A DNA stretch of 64,000 bases from Thermus amyloliquefaciens. Its GTDB lineage: Bacteria; Deinococcota; Deinococci; Deinococcales; Thermaceae. The notes below the pieces were generated by a model that saw only the letters and a list, made by a program, of their open reading frames with translations, did no database searches and was not told where the DNA came from. The stretch lies in the NCBI RefSeq assembly GCF_000744885.1, contig NZ_JQMV01000003.1, positions 1,178,001-1,242,000 on the forward strand, in the 5' to 3' direction. Shown here piece by piece: positions 53,739 through 60,696 of this stretch. The position numbers and the translations under genes were made by a program. Every line of letters begins with the position of its first letter. Positions within the stretch are counted from its first letter, which is position 1.

Positions 53739-54647
53739 ATGCGCGCCTGGGTGCAAGAACGCCTGCGGGAACCCCTGGTCCTTAAAGAGCTTCCCGACCC
53801 CACCCCGGGCCCGGAAGAGGTGGTTTTGGAGGTGGAGGCGGTGGGCCTGAACTTCGCCGACCACCTCATGCGGCTTGGCGGGTACCTTACCCGGATCCAT
53901 CCGCCCTTCGTGCCGGGGATGGAGGCCGTGGGCCGGGTGGGGGAAAGGCGCTATGCCGCCCTCCTGGGGCACGGGGCCTTGGCGGAGAGGGTGGCCGTGC
54001 CCAAGGAGGCCCTTCTCCCGGTGCCCGAGGGCCTTTCCCCGGAGGAAGCCGCCGCCTATCCCGTCTCCTTCCTCACCGCCTATTTAGCCCTCCGGCAAAT
54101 AGGCGCCAGACCCGGGGAAAGGGTCCTGGTACAGGCAGCGGCGGGGGCCTTGGGGACCGCCCTCGTGCAGGTGGCCAGGGCCATGGGCTTACGGGTGCTG
54201 GCCTCCGCCTCGAGGCCCGAGAAGCTGGCCCTGCCTCAGGGCCTAGGGGCGGAGGCCACCGCCACCTATGCGGAGCTTCCGGAAAGGGCCAAGGCCTTCG
54301 GGGGGGTGGACATCCTGCTCGAGGTGCGCGGCCACCTTCTGGAGGAAAGCCTGGCCCTTCTGAACCCGGGGGGGAGGTTGGTCTACATCGGGGCCGCGGA
54401 GGGGGAGGTGGCTTCCCTGAATCCCCTGCGCCTCATGCGGCGAAACCTTACGGTCATGGGCTTTTGGCTGGCCCCCCTCCTCCGGCAACCGGCCCTGGTG
54501 CAGGAGGCCTTGGGGTTTCTCCTGCCCCGCTTGGGCCGGGAGCTAAGACCGGTGGTGGGGGCGGTTTTCCCCTTCGGGGAAGCCGAGGCGGCCTTTAAGG
54601 CCCTCCTTGACCGAAGCCGCACCGGGAAGATCGTGATCCGCCTTTAA
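53739..54647 (+). CDS. NADPH:quinone oxidoreductase (zeta-crystallin-like)
   Basis: This 302-residue zinc-free medium-chain dehydrogenase matches Thermus QOR. MRAWVQERLREPLVLKELP, GLNFADHLMRLGGY and the NADPH-binding VLVQAAAGALGTALVQVA are clear. No zinc-ligand cysteines are present. It reduces quinones with NADPH. The leaderless-type -10 TAGACT makes it a separate unit from the glucose operon. It converges on the ornithine cyclodeaminase-like gene, overlapping by 4 bases. Confidence 0.9.
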   Translation: MRAWVQERLREPLVLKELPDPTPGPEEVVLEVEAVGLNFADHLMRLGGYLTRIHPPFVPGMEAVGRVGERRYAALLGHGALAERVAVPKEALLPVPEGLSPEEAAAYPVSFLTAYLALRQIGARPGERVLVQAAAGALGTALVQVARAMGLRVLASASRPEKLALPQGLGAEATATYAELPERAKAFGGVDILLEVRGHLLEESLALLNPGGRLVYIGAAEGEVASLNPLRLMRRNLTVMGFWLAPLLRQPALVQEALGFLLPRLGRELRPVVGAVFPFGEAEAAFKALLDRSRTGKIVIRL

Positions 54648-55492
54648 TCCAAGCCCAGAAGGTGCCGCACCGCCGCCAGGTCAAAGAGGGCGTGGCCCAC
54701 GCTTTTAAACAGCACGGGATCCCCCTCTGCCCGCCTGCCCTCCAGGGCTTCCCTTAGGGTCACGGCAGGCTTGGCCAGGCCCTGCAGTTCCCCCGCCTCC
54801 ACAAAGGCATCCTCCGTGTCGCAGTAGACCGCGGCCCGGTCCACCAGGGCCCGGGGCACCTCCCGCATCGTTGGGCGGAAACTCCCCACCGCGGCGATGA
54901 AGGTGCCCTCCGGCACCCTCTCGGGCAACACCGGGGTGGGGCTGGGGGTGGCCGTGACGATAAAGGCCACCTCCTCGGGGACCTCCTCCCCCGCCCACGC
55001 CTCCGCGGGGAGCCCCATGCCCTGGGCCTTGCGCAAAAGGGCCTGAAGCCTTTCCGGACCCCGCCCCCGCACCCAGACCCGGCTCAGGCGAAAGCCCTCG
55101 GCGAAGGCCTCGAGGTGCGCCTCCCCCTGGGCTCCCGGGCCCACCAGAAGCAGGGCTCCCTCCCGCCTGGGCGCAAGAAGCCTGGCCGCCAGAAGGGAAA
55201 GGGCGGCGGTGCGCTTTTTCGTGATCTCCTCCCCCGGCAGGTGGAACACCTCCCCGGTATCCAGCCTCTTGACCCAGACCTCCGCCCGCACCGAAGGCCG
55301 GCCCTGAGCCCCGGCCTCTTCCCTAGGGGAGGCCTCCACCGTGACCAGCTTGCAAAGGGCCACCTCCTGGTCGGCGGCGGGCATCACCAGAAACTGCCCC
55401 CCCGGGATGGGAAGGACCTGCCTCCTGGGCACCTCCGCCCCCCGGAGGAGCACCCTCGCTATGGCCTGGGCAAGCTCCAGGTAGCCCGTCAT
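54644..55492 (-). CDS. Ornithine cyclodeaminase / mu-crystallin family protein
   Basis: This 282-residue NAD(P)-dependent enzyme has FLVMPAADQEVALCKLVTVEA near the N terminus. The Rossmann core is ALLLVGPGAQGEAHLEAFAEG, followed by AFIVTATPSPTPVLPE and FIAAVGSFRPTMREVP. Family members deaminate ornithine or reduce cyclic imines such as delta-1-piperideine-2-carboxylate; which one cannot be decided. ATG 55492 is used; it faces the AEC transporter gene across 18 bases. Confidence 0.85.
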   Translation of the reverse strand: MTGYLELAQAIARVLLRGAEVPRRQVLPIPGGQFLVMPAADQEVALCKLVTVEASPREEAGAQGRPSVRAEVWVKRLDTGEVFHLPGEEITKKRTAALSLLAARLLAPRREGALLLVGPGAQGEAHLEAFAEGFRLSRVWVRGRGPERLQALLRKAQGMGLPAEAWAGEEVPEEVAFIVTATPSPTPVLPERVPEGTFIAAVGSFRPTMREVPRALVDRAAVYCDTEDAFVEAGELQGLAKPAVTLREALEGRRAEGDPVLFKSVGHALFDLAAVRHLLGLD

Positions 55493-55497
55493 ACCCT

Positions 55498-55503
55498 TAG
55501 AAT
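55498..55503 (+). promoter_or_regulatory. -10 element (TAGAAT) of the AEC transporter gene
   Basis: TAGAAT is a near-consensus -10 and ends 7 nt before ATG 55511. It overlaps an earlier ATG at 55502, which is therefore unlikely to be the start. Confidence 0.55.
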
Positions 55504-55510
55504 GCGCCAC

Positions 55511-56404
55511 ATGCAGGCCCTTCTCAACACCGTGCTGCCCGTGGTCTTGGTGGTGGCGGCCGGTTACCTTTTGGCCAAGCGCATCCCCATGGACCTCACC
55601 ACCCTAAGCCGCCTCACCCTTTACCTCCTGGTGCCCTCCCTCATCTTTGACGCCATGTACCGGGCGGAGTACTCCCGGGAAGGCCTTGTGGGCCTCACCC
55701 TGGGGTTCGCCCTCACCTATTTCCTCCTCTTTCTGGCCATTGCGGGAACGGGCAAGCTGCTGCGCCTCCCTCCCGAGGCCGCCAAGGGCCTTTTGGTCTG
55801 CAGCCTATTCCCCAACTCCGGCAACATGGGCCTTTCCCTGGTCTACTTCGCCCTGGGGGAGGAGGGCCTGAGGCGGGCCGTGGTTTACTTCATCCTGTCC
55901 AGCGTGGTGATGTTCGGGCTTGGGCCGGCCTTCATCCGGGGAGGGGGGCTTAGGGAAGGGCTTCGCTTCACCCTCCGCCTCCCCCTTTTTTACGCCCTCC
56001 TGCTGGGCCTCTCCTTGAAGGCCTTGGGGATCAGCCTCCCCTTCCGCTTGGACGAAGGGGTCCGCCTCATGGGCCAGGCGGCCATCCCCGTCCTCCTCCT
56101 TACCCTGGGGATGCAGATGGGCCAAACCCGGTTCCAGGTGGGGGCCTTTGAGGGGGTGGCCAGCTTCCTAAGGCTGGTCCTGGCACCCCTCCTGGCCTAT
56201 GGGGTGGGGATCCTCCTGGGCCTTCCCCGGCTGGAGCACCAGGTTCTGGTCCTCCAGTCCGCCACCCCCGTGGCGGTGAACGCCTTCCTCCTCACCCGGG
56301 AGTTTGGTCAAGGGGCCACCCGGGTGGCCAGAAGCGTGGTGGTATCCACCTTCCTGGCCTTCCTAACGATTCCCCTTTTCCTCCTCCTCATCGGGGTCCG
56401 GTAG
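55511..56404 (+). CDS. AEC (auxin efflux carrier) family transporter
   Basis: This 297-residue membrane protein has ten helices in two halves of five. LLNTVLPVVLVVAAGYLLAK and SLFPNSGNMGLSLVYFALG are typical of AEC/bile-acid fold permeases (the N-x-x-N-x-G crossover). The cargo is unknown; bacterial members carry malate, malonate or amino acids. ATG 55511 fits the TAGAAT -10. It is divergent from the ornithine cyclodeaminase-like gene and could export its product. The 3' end overlaps the lipoprotein gene by 42 bases. Confidence 0.85.
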   Translation: MQALLNTVLPVVLVVAAGYLLAKRIPMDLTTLSRLTLYLLVPSLIFDAMYRAEYSREGLVGLTLGFALTYFLLFLAIAGTGKLLRLPPEAAKGLLVCSLFPNSGNMGLSLVYFALGEEGLRRAVVYFILSSVVMFGLGPAFIRGGGLREGLRFTLRLPLFYALLLGLSLKALGISLPFRLDEGVRLMGQAAIPVLLLTLGMQMGQTRFQVGAFEGVASFLRLVLAPLLAYGVGILLGLPRLEHQVLVLQSATPVAVNAFLLTREFGQGATRVARSVVVSTFLAFLTIPLFLLLIGVR

Positions 56405-56761
56405 GCTGGGGGTCCCCAGGTCCAACTGAAAGATAACCCCCCCTTCCCAAACCCCCACCAGGCGGTGGTAGCCCTGGCCTAAGGGGAAGGAAACCCGATA
56501 AAGACGCAACTCCTCCAGAAAAAGGGCCTTCTCCTGGACCAGGGCCTCCTCCCGGAACCACCGGAGGTGGAGGTAGCCCGGCCGGGGAAGCCGCTCCACG
56601 CGGAGGGCCAGGTGGGCCTCCTCCCCATCCCTTTCCAAGCGGGCCACCACGAAGGGCCTTTCCGGGGGAAGGGGCCGGCCGGGATCCAGGGGCAAAAAGG
56701 TGTAGCGGCACCCCCCAAGGAGAAGGAGCACCCAACCCCCAACCCAAAGCCAAGCCCTCAT
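56363..56761 (-). CDS. Small predicted lipoprotein
   Basis: This 132-residue protein starts MRAWLWVGGWVLLLLGGCRYTF, whose final LLGGC is a lipobox at about residues 14-18, so the mature chain is a membrane lipoprotein. The mature part is beta-like (EAHLALRVERLPRPGYLHLRWF) and ends acidic (DPDEEEE). No family is recognised. It overlaps the rsmE stop by 4 bases and closes the mrp operon. The start is the ATG at 56761 set by that overlap. Confidence 0.7.
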   Translation of the reverse strand: MRAWLWVGGWVLLLLGGCRYTFLPLDPGRPLPPERPFVVARLERDGEEAHLALRVERLPRPGYLHLRWFREEALVQEKALFLEELRLYRVSFPLGQGYHRLVGVWEGGVIFQLDLGTPSLPDPDEEEEKGNR

Positions 56762-57444
56762 CTCCCCTCCCCCGCGGTGCAAAGGGCCAGGAGGGCGATG
56801 GCGGCGGTTTCCGCCCGCAGGATCCTGGGGCCCAGGGAGACGGGGATAAACCCCTTCTCCTGAAGAAGCTCCACCTCCTCCTCGGCAAACCCCCCCTCCG
56901 GCCCCACGGCCAAGGCCAGGGGCTTCCCCAGGTCCAGCACCTCCGCCACCCGGTGCCTCGCCCCCACGTGGGCCACCATACCCTGTTCCACCGGGGGAAG
57001 GGCACTTAGGGGAAGGGGCGGCAGGACCTCGGGCACCCGTAGCCTTCCCGACTGTTTGGCCGCCTCCACGGCGATAGCCTGGAGCCTTTTCAGCTTACCC
57101 TCCCCCATCTCCTTGGGCACGGAGTGCCGGGTGACCACGGGCTGGATGCGGGTGGCGCCCAGCTCGGTGGCCGAGCGCACCACCTCGGAAAGCTTGTCCC
57201 CCTTCAGGAGGGCGAGGTAGAGGACCACCTCCACCCCCACCTCTCGCTCCGGCCTCCGTTCCTCCAGGATGCGGTAGCGCACGGGCGGACCCAGCTCCAC
57301 CACCTCCGCCAGGGCCTCCCGGTCCGCATCAAAGACCGTGAACCGGTCCCCCACCCGGGCCCTGAGGACCTCGAGGAGGTGCCGGCTTTCCCTCAAGGGA
57401 AGCACCCCGGTAAGGCCTGGGCTATAGGCGCGGTGCGGGCGCAT
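56758..57444 (-). CDS. rsmE: RsmE, 16S rRNA m3U1498 methyltransferase
   Basis: This 228-residue SPOUT enzyme methylates N3 of U1498. A PUA-like N-terminal domain (RPHRAYSPGLTGVLPLRESRHLLEVLRAR) is followed by the knot domain with SEVVRSATELGATRIQPV, QSGRLRVPEV, ALAVGPEGGFAEEEVELL and the final LGPRILRAETAAIALLA. These match the family closely. It follows prmA after three bases; both are translation-related methylases. Confidence 0.94.
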   Translation of the reverse strand: MRPHRAYSPGLTGVLPLRESRHLLEVLRARVGDRFTVFDADREALAEVVELGPPVRYRILEERRPEREVGVEVVLYLALLKGDKLSEVVRSATELGATRIQPVVTRHSVPKEMGEGKLKRLQAIAVEAAKQSGRLRVPEVLPPLPLSALPPVEQGMVAHVGARHRVAEVLDLGKPLALAVGPEGGFAEEEVELLQEKGFIPVSLGPRILRAETAAIALLALCTAGEGR

Positions 57445-57447
57445 GGC

Positions 57448-58212
57448 TCAGGTCCCGTAGGCCAGCAACACCCATTCCCCTTCCCCTTCCTCCTCCAGGG
57501 GGGAAAACCCCTCCTCGGCCAGGCCCTCCTTCACCAGGGCGGCCTTTTCCGCCAGGATCCCCGTGAGGAGAAGCCTTCCCCCGGGGGCCAAGGCCTGGCG
57601 GTACCGGGGCGCCAGCTCCCGGTGAAGCTCCGCAAACAGGTTGGCCACCACAAGGTCAAAGGGGCCATGGGGAAGGGCCTCCTCGAGGCTTCCCAGGAGG
57701 AAGCGCACCGAGACCCCGTTCTTACGGGCGTTTTCCTCCGCCTGGGGGAGGACGCTTGCGTCAATGTCCACCCCCATGGCCTCCCCGCCCAACTTGGCGG
57801 CGGCGATGGCCAGGATGCCCGAGCCCGTGCCCAGATCCAGCACCTTCTCCCCAGGGCGCAGATGGCGGGCCAAGGCGGCGAGGGCCAGGCGGGTGGTTTC
57901 GTGGTGCCCGGTGCCAAAGGCCATTCCCGGCTCCACCACCAAGGGGATCCCCTCCCCTTCCACCGGGTGCCAGGGGGCCCGCACCCAAAAGGGCCCCGCC
58001 CGCACCGGCTTCAGGTCCCTGCGCCAGGCGGCAAGCCAGTCCTCGTCGGGAAGCTCCTCCCACACCCCCCCAAAGGGAAGGTCTAGGGGGGCGGGGAAAT
58101 AGGCCCACACCTCCCCCTCCCGCTCCTCGAGGCCCCGGGCCCCCCGATCAAAGAGTTCCGGGATCAAGGGGTCCAGCCCTGCCGCCGTGCCCTTCAGGCG
58201 GTAAACCCACAC
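57448..58212 (-). CDS. prmA: PrmA, ribosomal protein L11 methyltransferase
   Basis: This 254-residue enzyme trimethylates L11 at its N terminus and lysines. The N-terminal substrate-binding domain starts MWVYRLKGTAAGLDPLIPEL. SAM motif I reads VLDLGTGSGILAIAAA, and NLFAELHRELAP is the N-x-x-x motif IV. The lead AFGTGHHETT is typical of PrmA. The length equals the T. thermophilus enzyme. The start is GTG 58212. It lies after the SufR-like gene with a four-base gap. Confidence 0.94.
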   Translation of the reverse strand: MWVYRLKGTAAGLDPLIPELFDRGARGLEEREGEVWAYFPAPLDLPFGGVWEELPDEDWLAAWRRDLKPVRAGPFWVRAPWHPVEGEGIPLVVEPGMAFGTGHHETTRLALAALARHLRPGEKVLDLGTGSGILAIAAAKLGGEAMGVDIDASVLPQAEENARKNGVSVRFLLGSLEEALPHGPFDLVVANLFAELHRELAPRYRQALAPGGRLLLTGILAEKAALVKEGLAEEGFSPLEEEGEGEWVLLAYGT

Positions 58213-58216
58213 CCCG

Positions 58217-58813
58217 CTATTCTACCCGGTAACGGCAACAACTCCCCCCCTCCGCCAGCCGCTCCTCCCGCATCAGGGGCAGGCCCAAAAGCTCCTGGTA
58301 GGCCAGAAGCTCGCTTTGGCAAAGGGCCTCGTGCTCCCGGGAGAGGGCCAGCTTGGGGCAACGCCTTTGGCAGAGGTAGAGCCTCCCCCCCTCCTCCACC
58401 ACCTCCGCCTCGTACCCCTGCTCCCGGAGGAACTGGGCCAGGCGGGCAAGCCGCTCCCGCAAGGGCAAAGCCGCCAGGTTTAGGGGGGCAAACAGGCTCC
58501 GGTTTCTTTCCAAGAGAAGGCGCACCACCCCCTCCCGGCCCAGCACCTTCTCCACCCCCTTGAGCACATCCCCGCACAAGGCGGCGTAGGGGGCCTCCTT
58601 GTCCTGGGCCACGTAAAGGCGGTGGGGCCTGCCCCGGCCCAGGCACTTGCGCACCTCCGAGCGCACCAGGCCCCGGGCCTCCAGGTCCTGGAGGTGCTTC
58701 AGAACCGCCACCCGGCTCACCCCTAAGGCCTCGGCCAGCTCCTTGGCGGTGTAGGGCTTAAGCCGGAGGAGGTCCAGAATCCGTTCCTTGGTGCCTTCCA
58801 GGACTAGGGCCAT
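58217..58813 (-). CDS. SufR-like iron-sulfur-sensing transcriptional regulator
   Basis: This 198-residue regulator has a DeoR/ArsR-type winged helix (TKERILDLLRLKPYTAKEL, ALGVSRVAVLKHLQDLEARGLV). The C-terminal half has cysteines at 148, 152, 165 and 192/193 in CQRRC, HEALCQSE and GGSCCRYRV. SufR binds an Fe-S cluster through a similar CX12CX13CX14C pattern. The gene is one base after mrp in the same transcript, so it probably senses Fe-S status. The exact cluster and targets are not known. Confidence 0.75.
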   Translation of the reverse strand: MALVLEGTKERILDLLRLKPYTAKELAEALGVSRVAVLKHLQDLEARGLVRSEVRKCLGRGRPHRLYVAQDKEAPYAALCGDVLKGVEKVLGREGVVRLLLERNRSLFAPLNLAALPLRERLARLAQFLREQGYEAEVVEEGGRLYLCQRRCPKLALSREHEALCQSELLAYQELLGLPLMREERLAEGGSCCRYRVE

Positions 58814-58814
58814 C

Positions 58815-59867
58815 TCAGGCCATGGGCAAGGCGATAAAGGCCTGCACGCTCAAGGCGGCGGCCAGCTCCCGGGCCGCCTTGCGGAAGGCTTCCGCCTCGA
58901 GGCCCCCGGGGTCCTCCACCAGGATGGGCCTTCCCCGGTCCCCGCTTTCCCTTAAGGGCAAGGTGAGGGGGATCTCCCCCAGGAAACGGGTCTTCAGCCT
59001 TTCCGCAAGCCGCCTACCCCCGCCCTCGCCGAAGATGGGGGTGGGCTTGCCGCAATGGGGGCAGAGGAAGTAGGACATGTTCTCCAGCACCCCCAGGATG
59101 GGGACCTGCACCTTCTTGAACATGTCCGCGGCCCTTTCCGCATCGATCAGGGCCACCTCCTGGGGGGTGGTGACGATGACCCCGCCCGACACCCGGGTGA
59201 GCTGGGTGAGGGAAAGCTGCACGTCCCCGGTGCCGGGGGGGAGGTCCACCACCAAATAGTCCAGCTCCCCCCAGTTCACCTCCTCCAGGAACTGCTTGAT
59301 GGTGCCGTGCAGGATGGGCCCCCGCCAGATCATGGCCTGGCCCGGGGGGACGATGTTGGCGATGGAGAGCACCTTAAGGCCAAAGGCCTCCAAGGGGAGG
59401 ATCTTGCGGTTTTCGTCCACCTTGAGCCTCTGGCCCTCCAGCCCGAACATCTTGGCCTGGCTGGGCCCGTAAAGATCGGCGTCCAAGAGGCCCACCTTGG
59501 CCCCTTCCCCTAGCAGGGCCAGGGCCAGGTTGGCGGCCACGGTGCTCTTCCCCACCCCGCCCTTGCCCGAGCCCACCGCCACCACGTGCTTCACCCCGGG
59601 GATGGGGTAGTGCTCGGGGGCCTTCACCCCTCCCCCAAAGCGCACCCGCACCTCCTCCACCCCCAAGGGGGCGAGGGCCCTGCGGATGTCCGCCTCTATC
59701 TGGCCCTTTAGGGGGCAGGCGGGGGTGGTCAGGTTGATGAGCAGGTCCACCCGGTTTCCCTCCAGCTGGATCTGGCCCACCATGCCCAAGGAAACCAGGT
59801 CCTTACCCAGCTCGGGATCCATCACCGTGCGCAAGGCCTCGAGGAGCCCCTCTTCTGTAAGCGCCAT
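58815..59867 (-). CDS. mrp: Mrp/ApbC, Fe-S cluster carrier ATPase
   Basis: This 350-residue P-loop ATPase loads Fe-S clusters on target proteins. The N-terminal MIP18 (DUF59) domain spans about residues 1-75 (LRTVMDPELGKDLVSLGM). The deviant Walker A VGSGKGGVGKSTVAANLA follows near residue 95, then LLDADLYGPSQ and VVDLPPGTGDV. The cluster-binding CPHC motif is in YFLCPHCGK. ATG 59867 is chosen as the start of the MIP18 domain. It opens the mrp operon. Confidence 0.92.
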   Translation of the reverse strand: MALTEEGLLEALRTVMDPELGKDLVSLGMVGQIQLEGNRVDLLINLTTPACPLKGQIEADIRRALAPLGVEEVRVRFGGGVKAPEHYPIPGVKHVVAVGSGKGGVGKSTVAANLALALLGEGAKVGLLDADLYGPSQAKMFGLEGQRLKVDENRKILPLEAFGLKVLSIANIVPPGQAMIWRGPILHGTIKQFLEEVNWGELDYLVVDLPPGTGDVQLSLTQLTRVSGGVIVTTPQEVALIDAERAADMFKKVQVPILGVLENMSYFLCPHCGKPTPIFGEGGGRRLAERLKTRFLGEIPLTLPLRESGDRGRPILVEDPGGLEAEAFRKAARELAAALSVQAFIALPMA

Positions 59868-59950
59868 ACCGGGCTCAGGGTATCCCCGGAGATGGTTTTG
59901 GGCAAGGGGGAGACTCACAGTTTTCATCAAAACCCCCTTGAGGCCTGGGC

Positions 59951-59956
59951 TAAGAT
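59951..59956 (+). promoter_or_regulatory. -10 element (TAAGAT) of the unknown gene at 59965
   Basis: TAAGAT ends 8 nt before ATG 59965 in the short divergent gap from mrp. Confidence 0.4.
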
Positions 59957-59964
59957 GGGTTCGC

Positions 59965-60570
59965 ATGTACCCCGAGTGGCGAAAACGAACCTTCTTTGAG
60001 CTCCACCTGGCCTGGTTGGTGCAAGGACCCAAGGGGTTTGACCTCCTCTTCAAGGTGAACCCCTATAGCCTCTACCCCAGCCGTGAGGAGGCCCTGGAGG
60101 CCGCCAAAGCCCTGCTCAAGGGAGAGCGGCTGGACCAGGATCCCAAGGTGGGAAGGCACAAGGCCCCCGTGCTCCTTTCCCCGGAAGACCGCGCCCGCTT
60201 CCTGGTCCTTCTGGAAAGCGGCAGGGCCCTTCTGCCCCTGGACCGCTACGCCCTACTGGGGGAGATCGCCTTGGTGGAGGAGCGCCTTCTCCACCGGGCC
60301 TCCTTCCGAGACCCGAGCAACGTCCTCCACAGCCTGGAGGGGCTTTTCGTGCGCCTTCTCCACACGCCCCTCAACGACCCCGAGGCGGAGTCCAGGGAGG
60401 TGTCCCGGGGGATGCTCCGGCTGGAGCCGGAGGGCATCCGGGTGGGCGAGGCCTTCCTGGCCATCCCCGAAGAAACCCCGATAGAGGGCCTGGCCTACGA
60501 GGAGGCCTTCTTTGACTTAGGGGAAGGGCACTACTACCTCTATGCCCTTTCCGGCTCCACGCCCTCGTAG
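59965..60570 (+). CDS. Unknown soluble 201-residue protein
   Basis: It begins MYPEWRKRTFFELHLAWLVQG and has long Leu/Glu-rich helices: ALEAAKALLKGERL, LLESGRALLPLDRYALLGEIALVEERLL and SLEGLFVRLLHTPLND. The end is more beta-like, GEGHYYLYALSGS. No signal peptide, membrane helix or motif is recognised. It is divergent from mrp and separated from valS by 126 bp. Coding statistics are normal for the region, so it is a real gene of unknown function. Confidence 0.7.
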   Translation: MYPEWRKRTFFELHLAWLVQGPKGFDLLFKVNPYSLYPSREEALEAAKALLKGERLDQDPKVGRHKAPVLLSPEDRARFLVLLESGRALLPLDRYALLGEIALVEERLLHRASFRDPSNVLHSLEGLFVRLLHTPLNDPEAESREVSRGMLRLEPEGIRVGEAFLAIPEETPIEGLAYEEAFFDLGEGHYYLYALSGSTPS

Positions 60571-60696
60571 GGGCCTGGCGTTCCCAGGTGGCCCCTGGGC
60601 GCAAGGGCCCCTCCCCCTCGAGGCCAGGCCCCCAGGGGAAACCGGCCTTCCCTCCTAGCCCAAGGCCCTGGAGCCTGGCTTAAACTATCGGACAGC
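60571..60696 (+). other. valS upstream region with complementary GC segments
   Basis: Two pairs of 8-nt complementary segments occur: ggcctggc (60572-60579) with gccaggcc (60623-60630), and cccctggg (60592-60599) with cccagggg (60631-60638). They cross, so they are alternative or knotted pairings. They lie before the TAAACT -10 (60681-60686, 10 nt before the valS ATG), so they more likely end the previous transcript than control valS. No T-box is present. Confidence 0.4.

Noticed and set aside
60571-60696. T-box leader for valS
   Set aside because: No T-box sequence, specifier loop or antiterminator was found; the gap is only 126 bp and a -10 lies 10 nt before the start codon.
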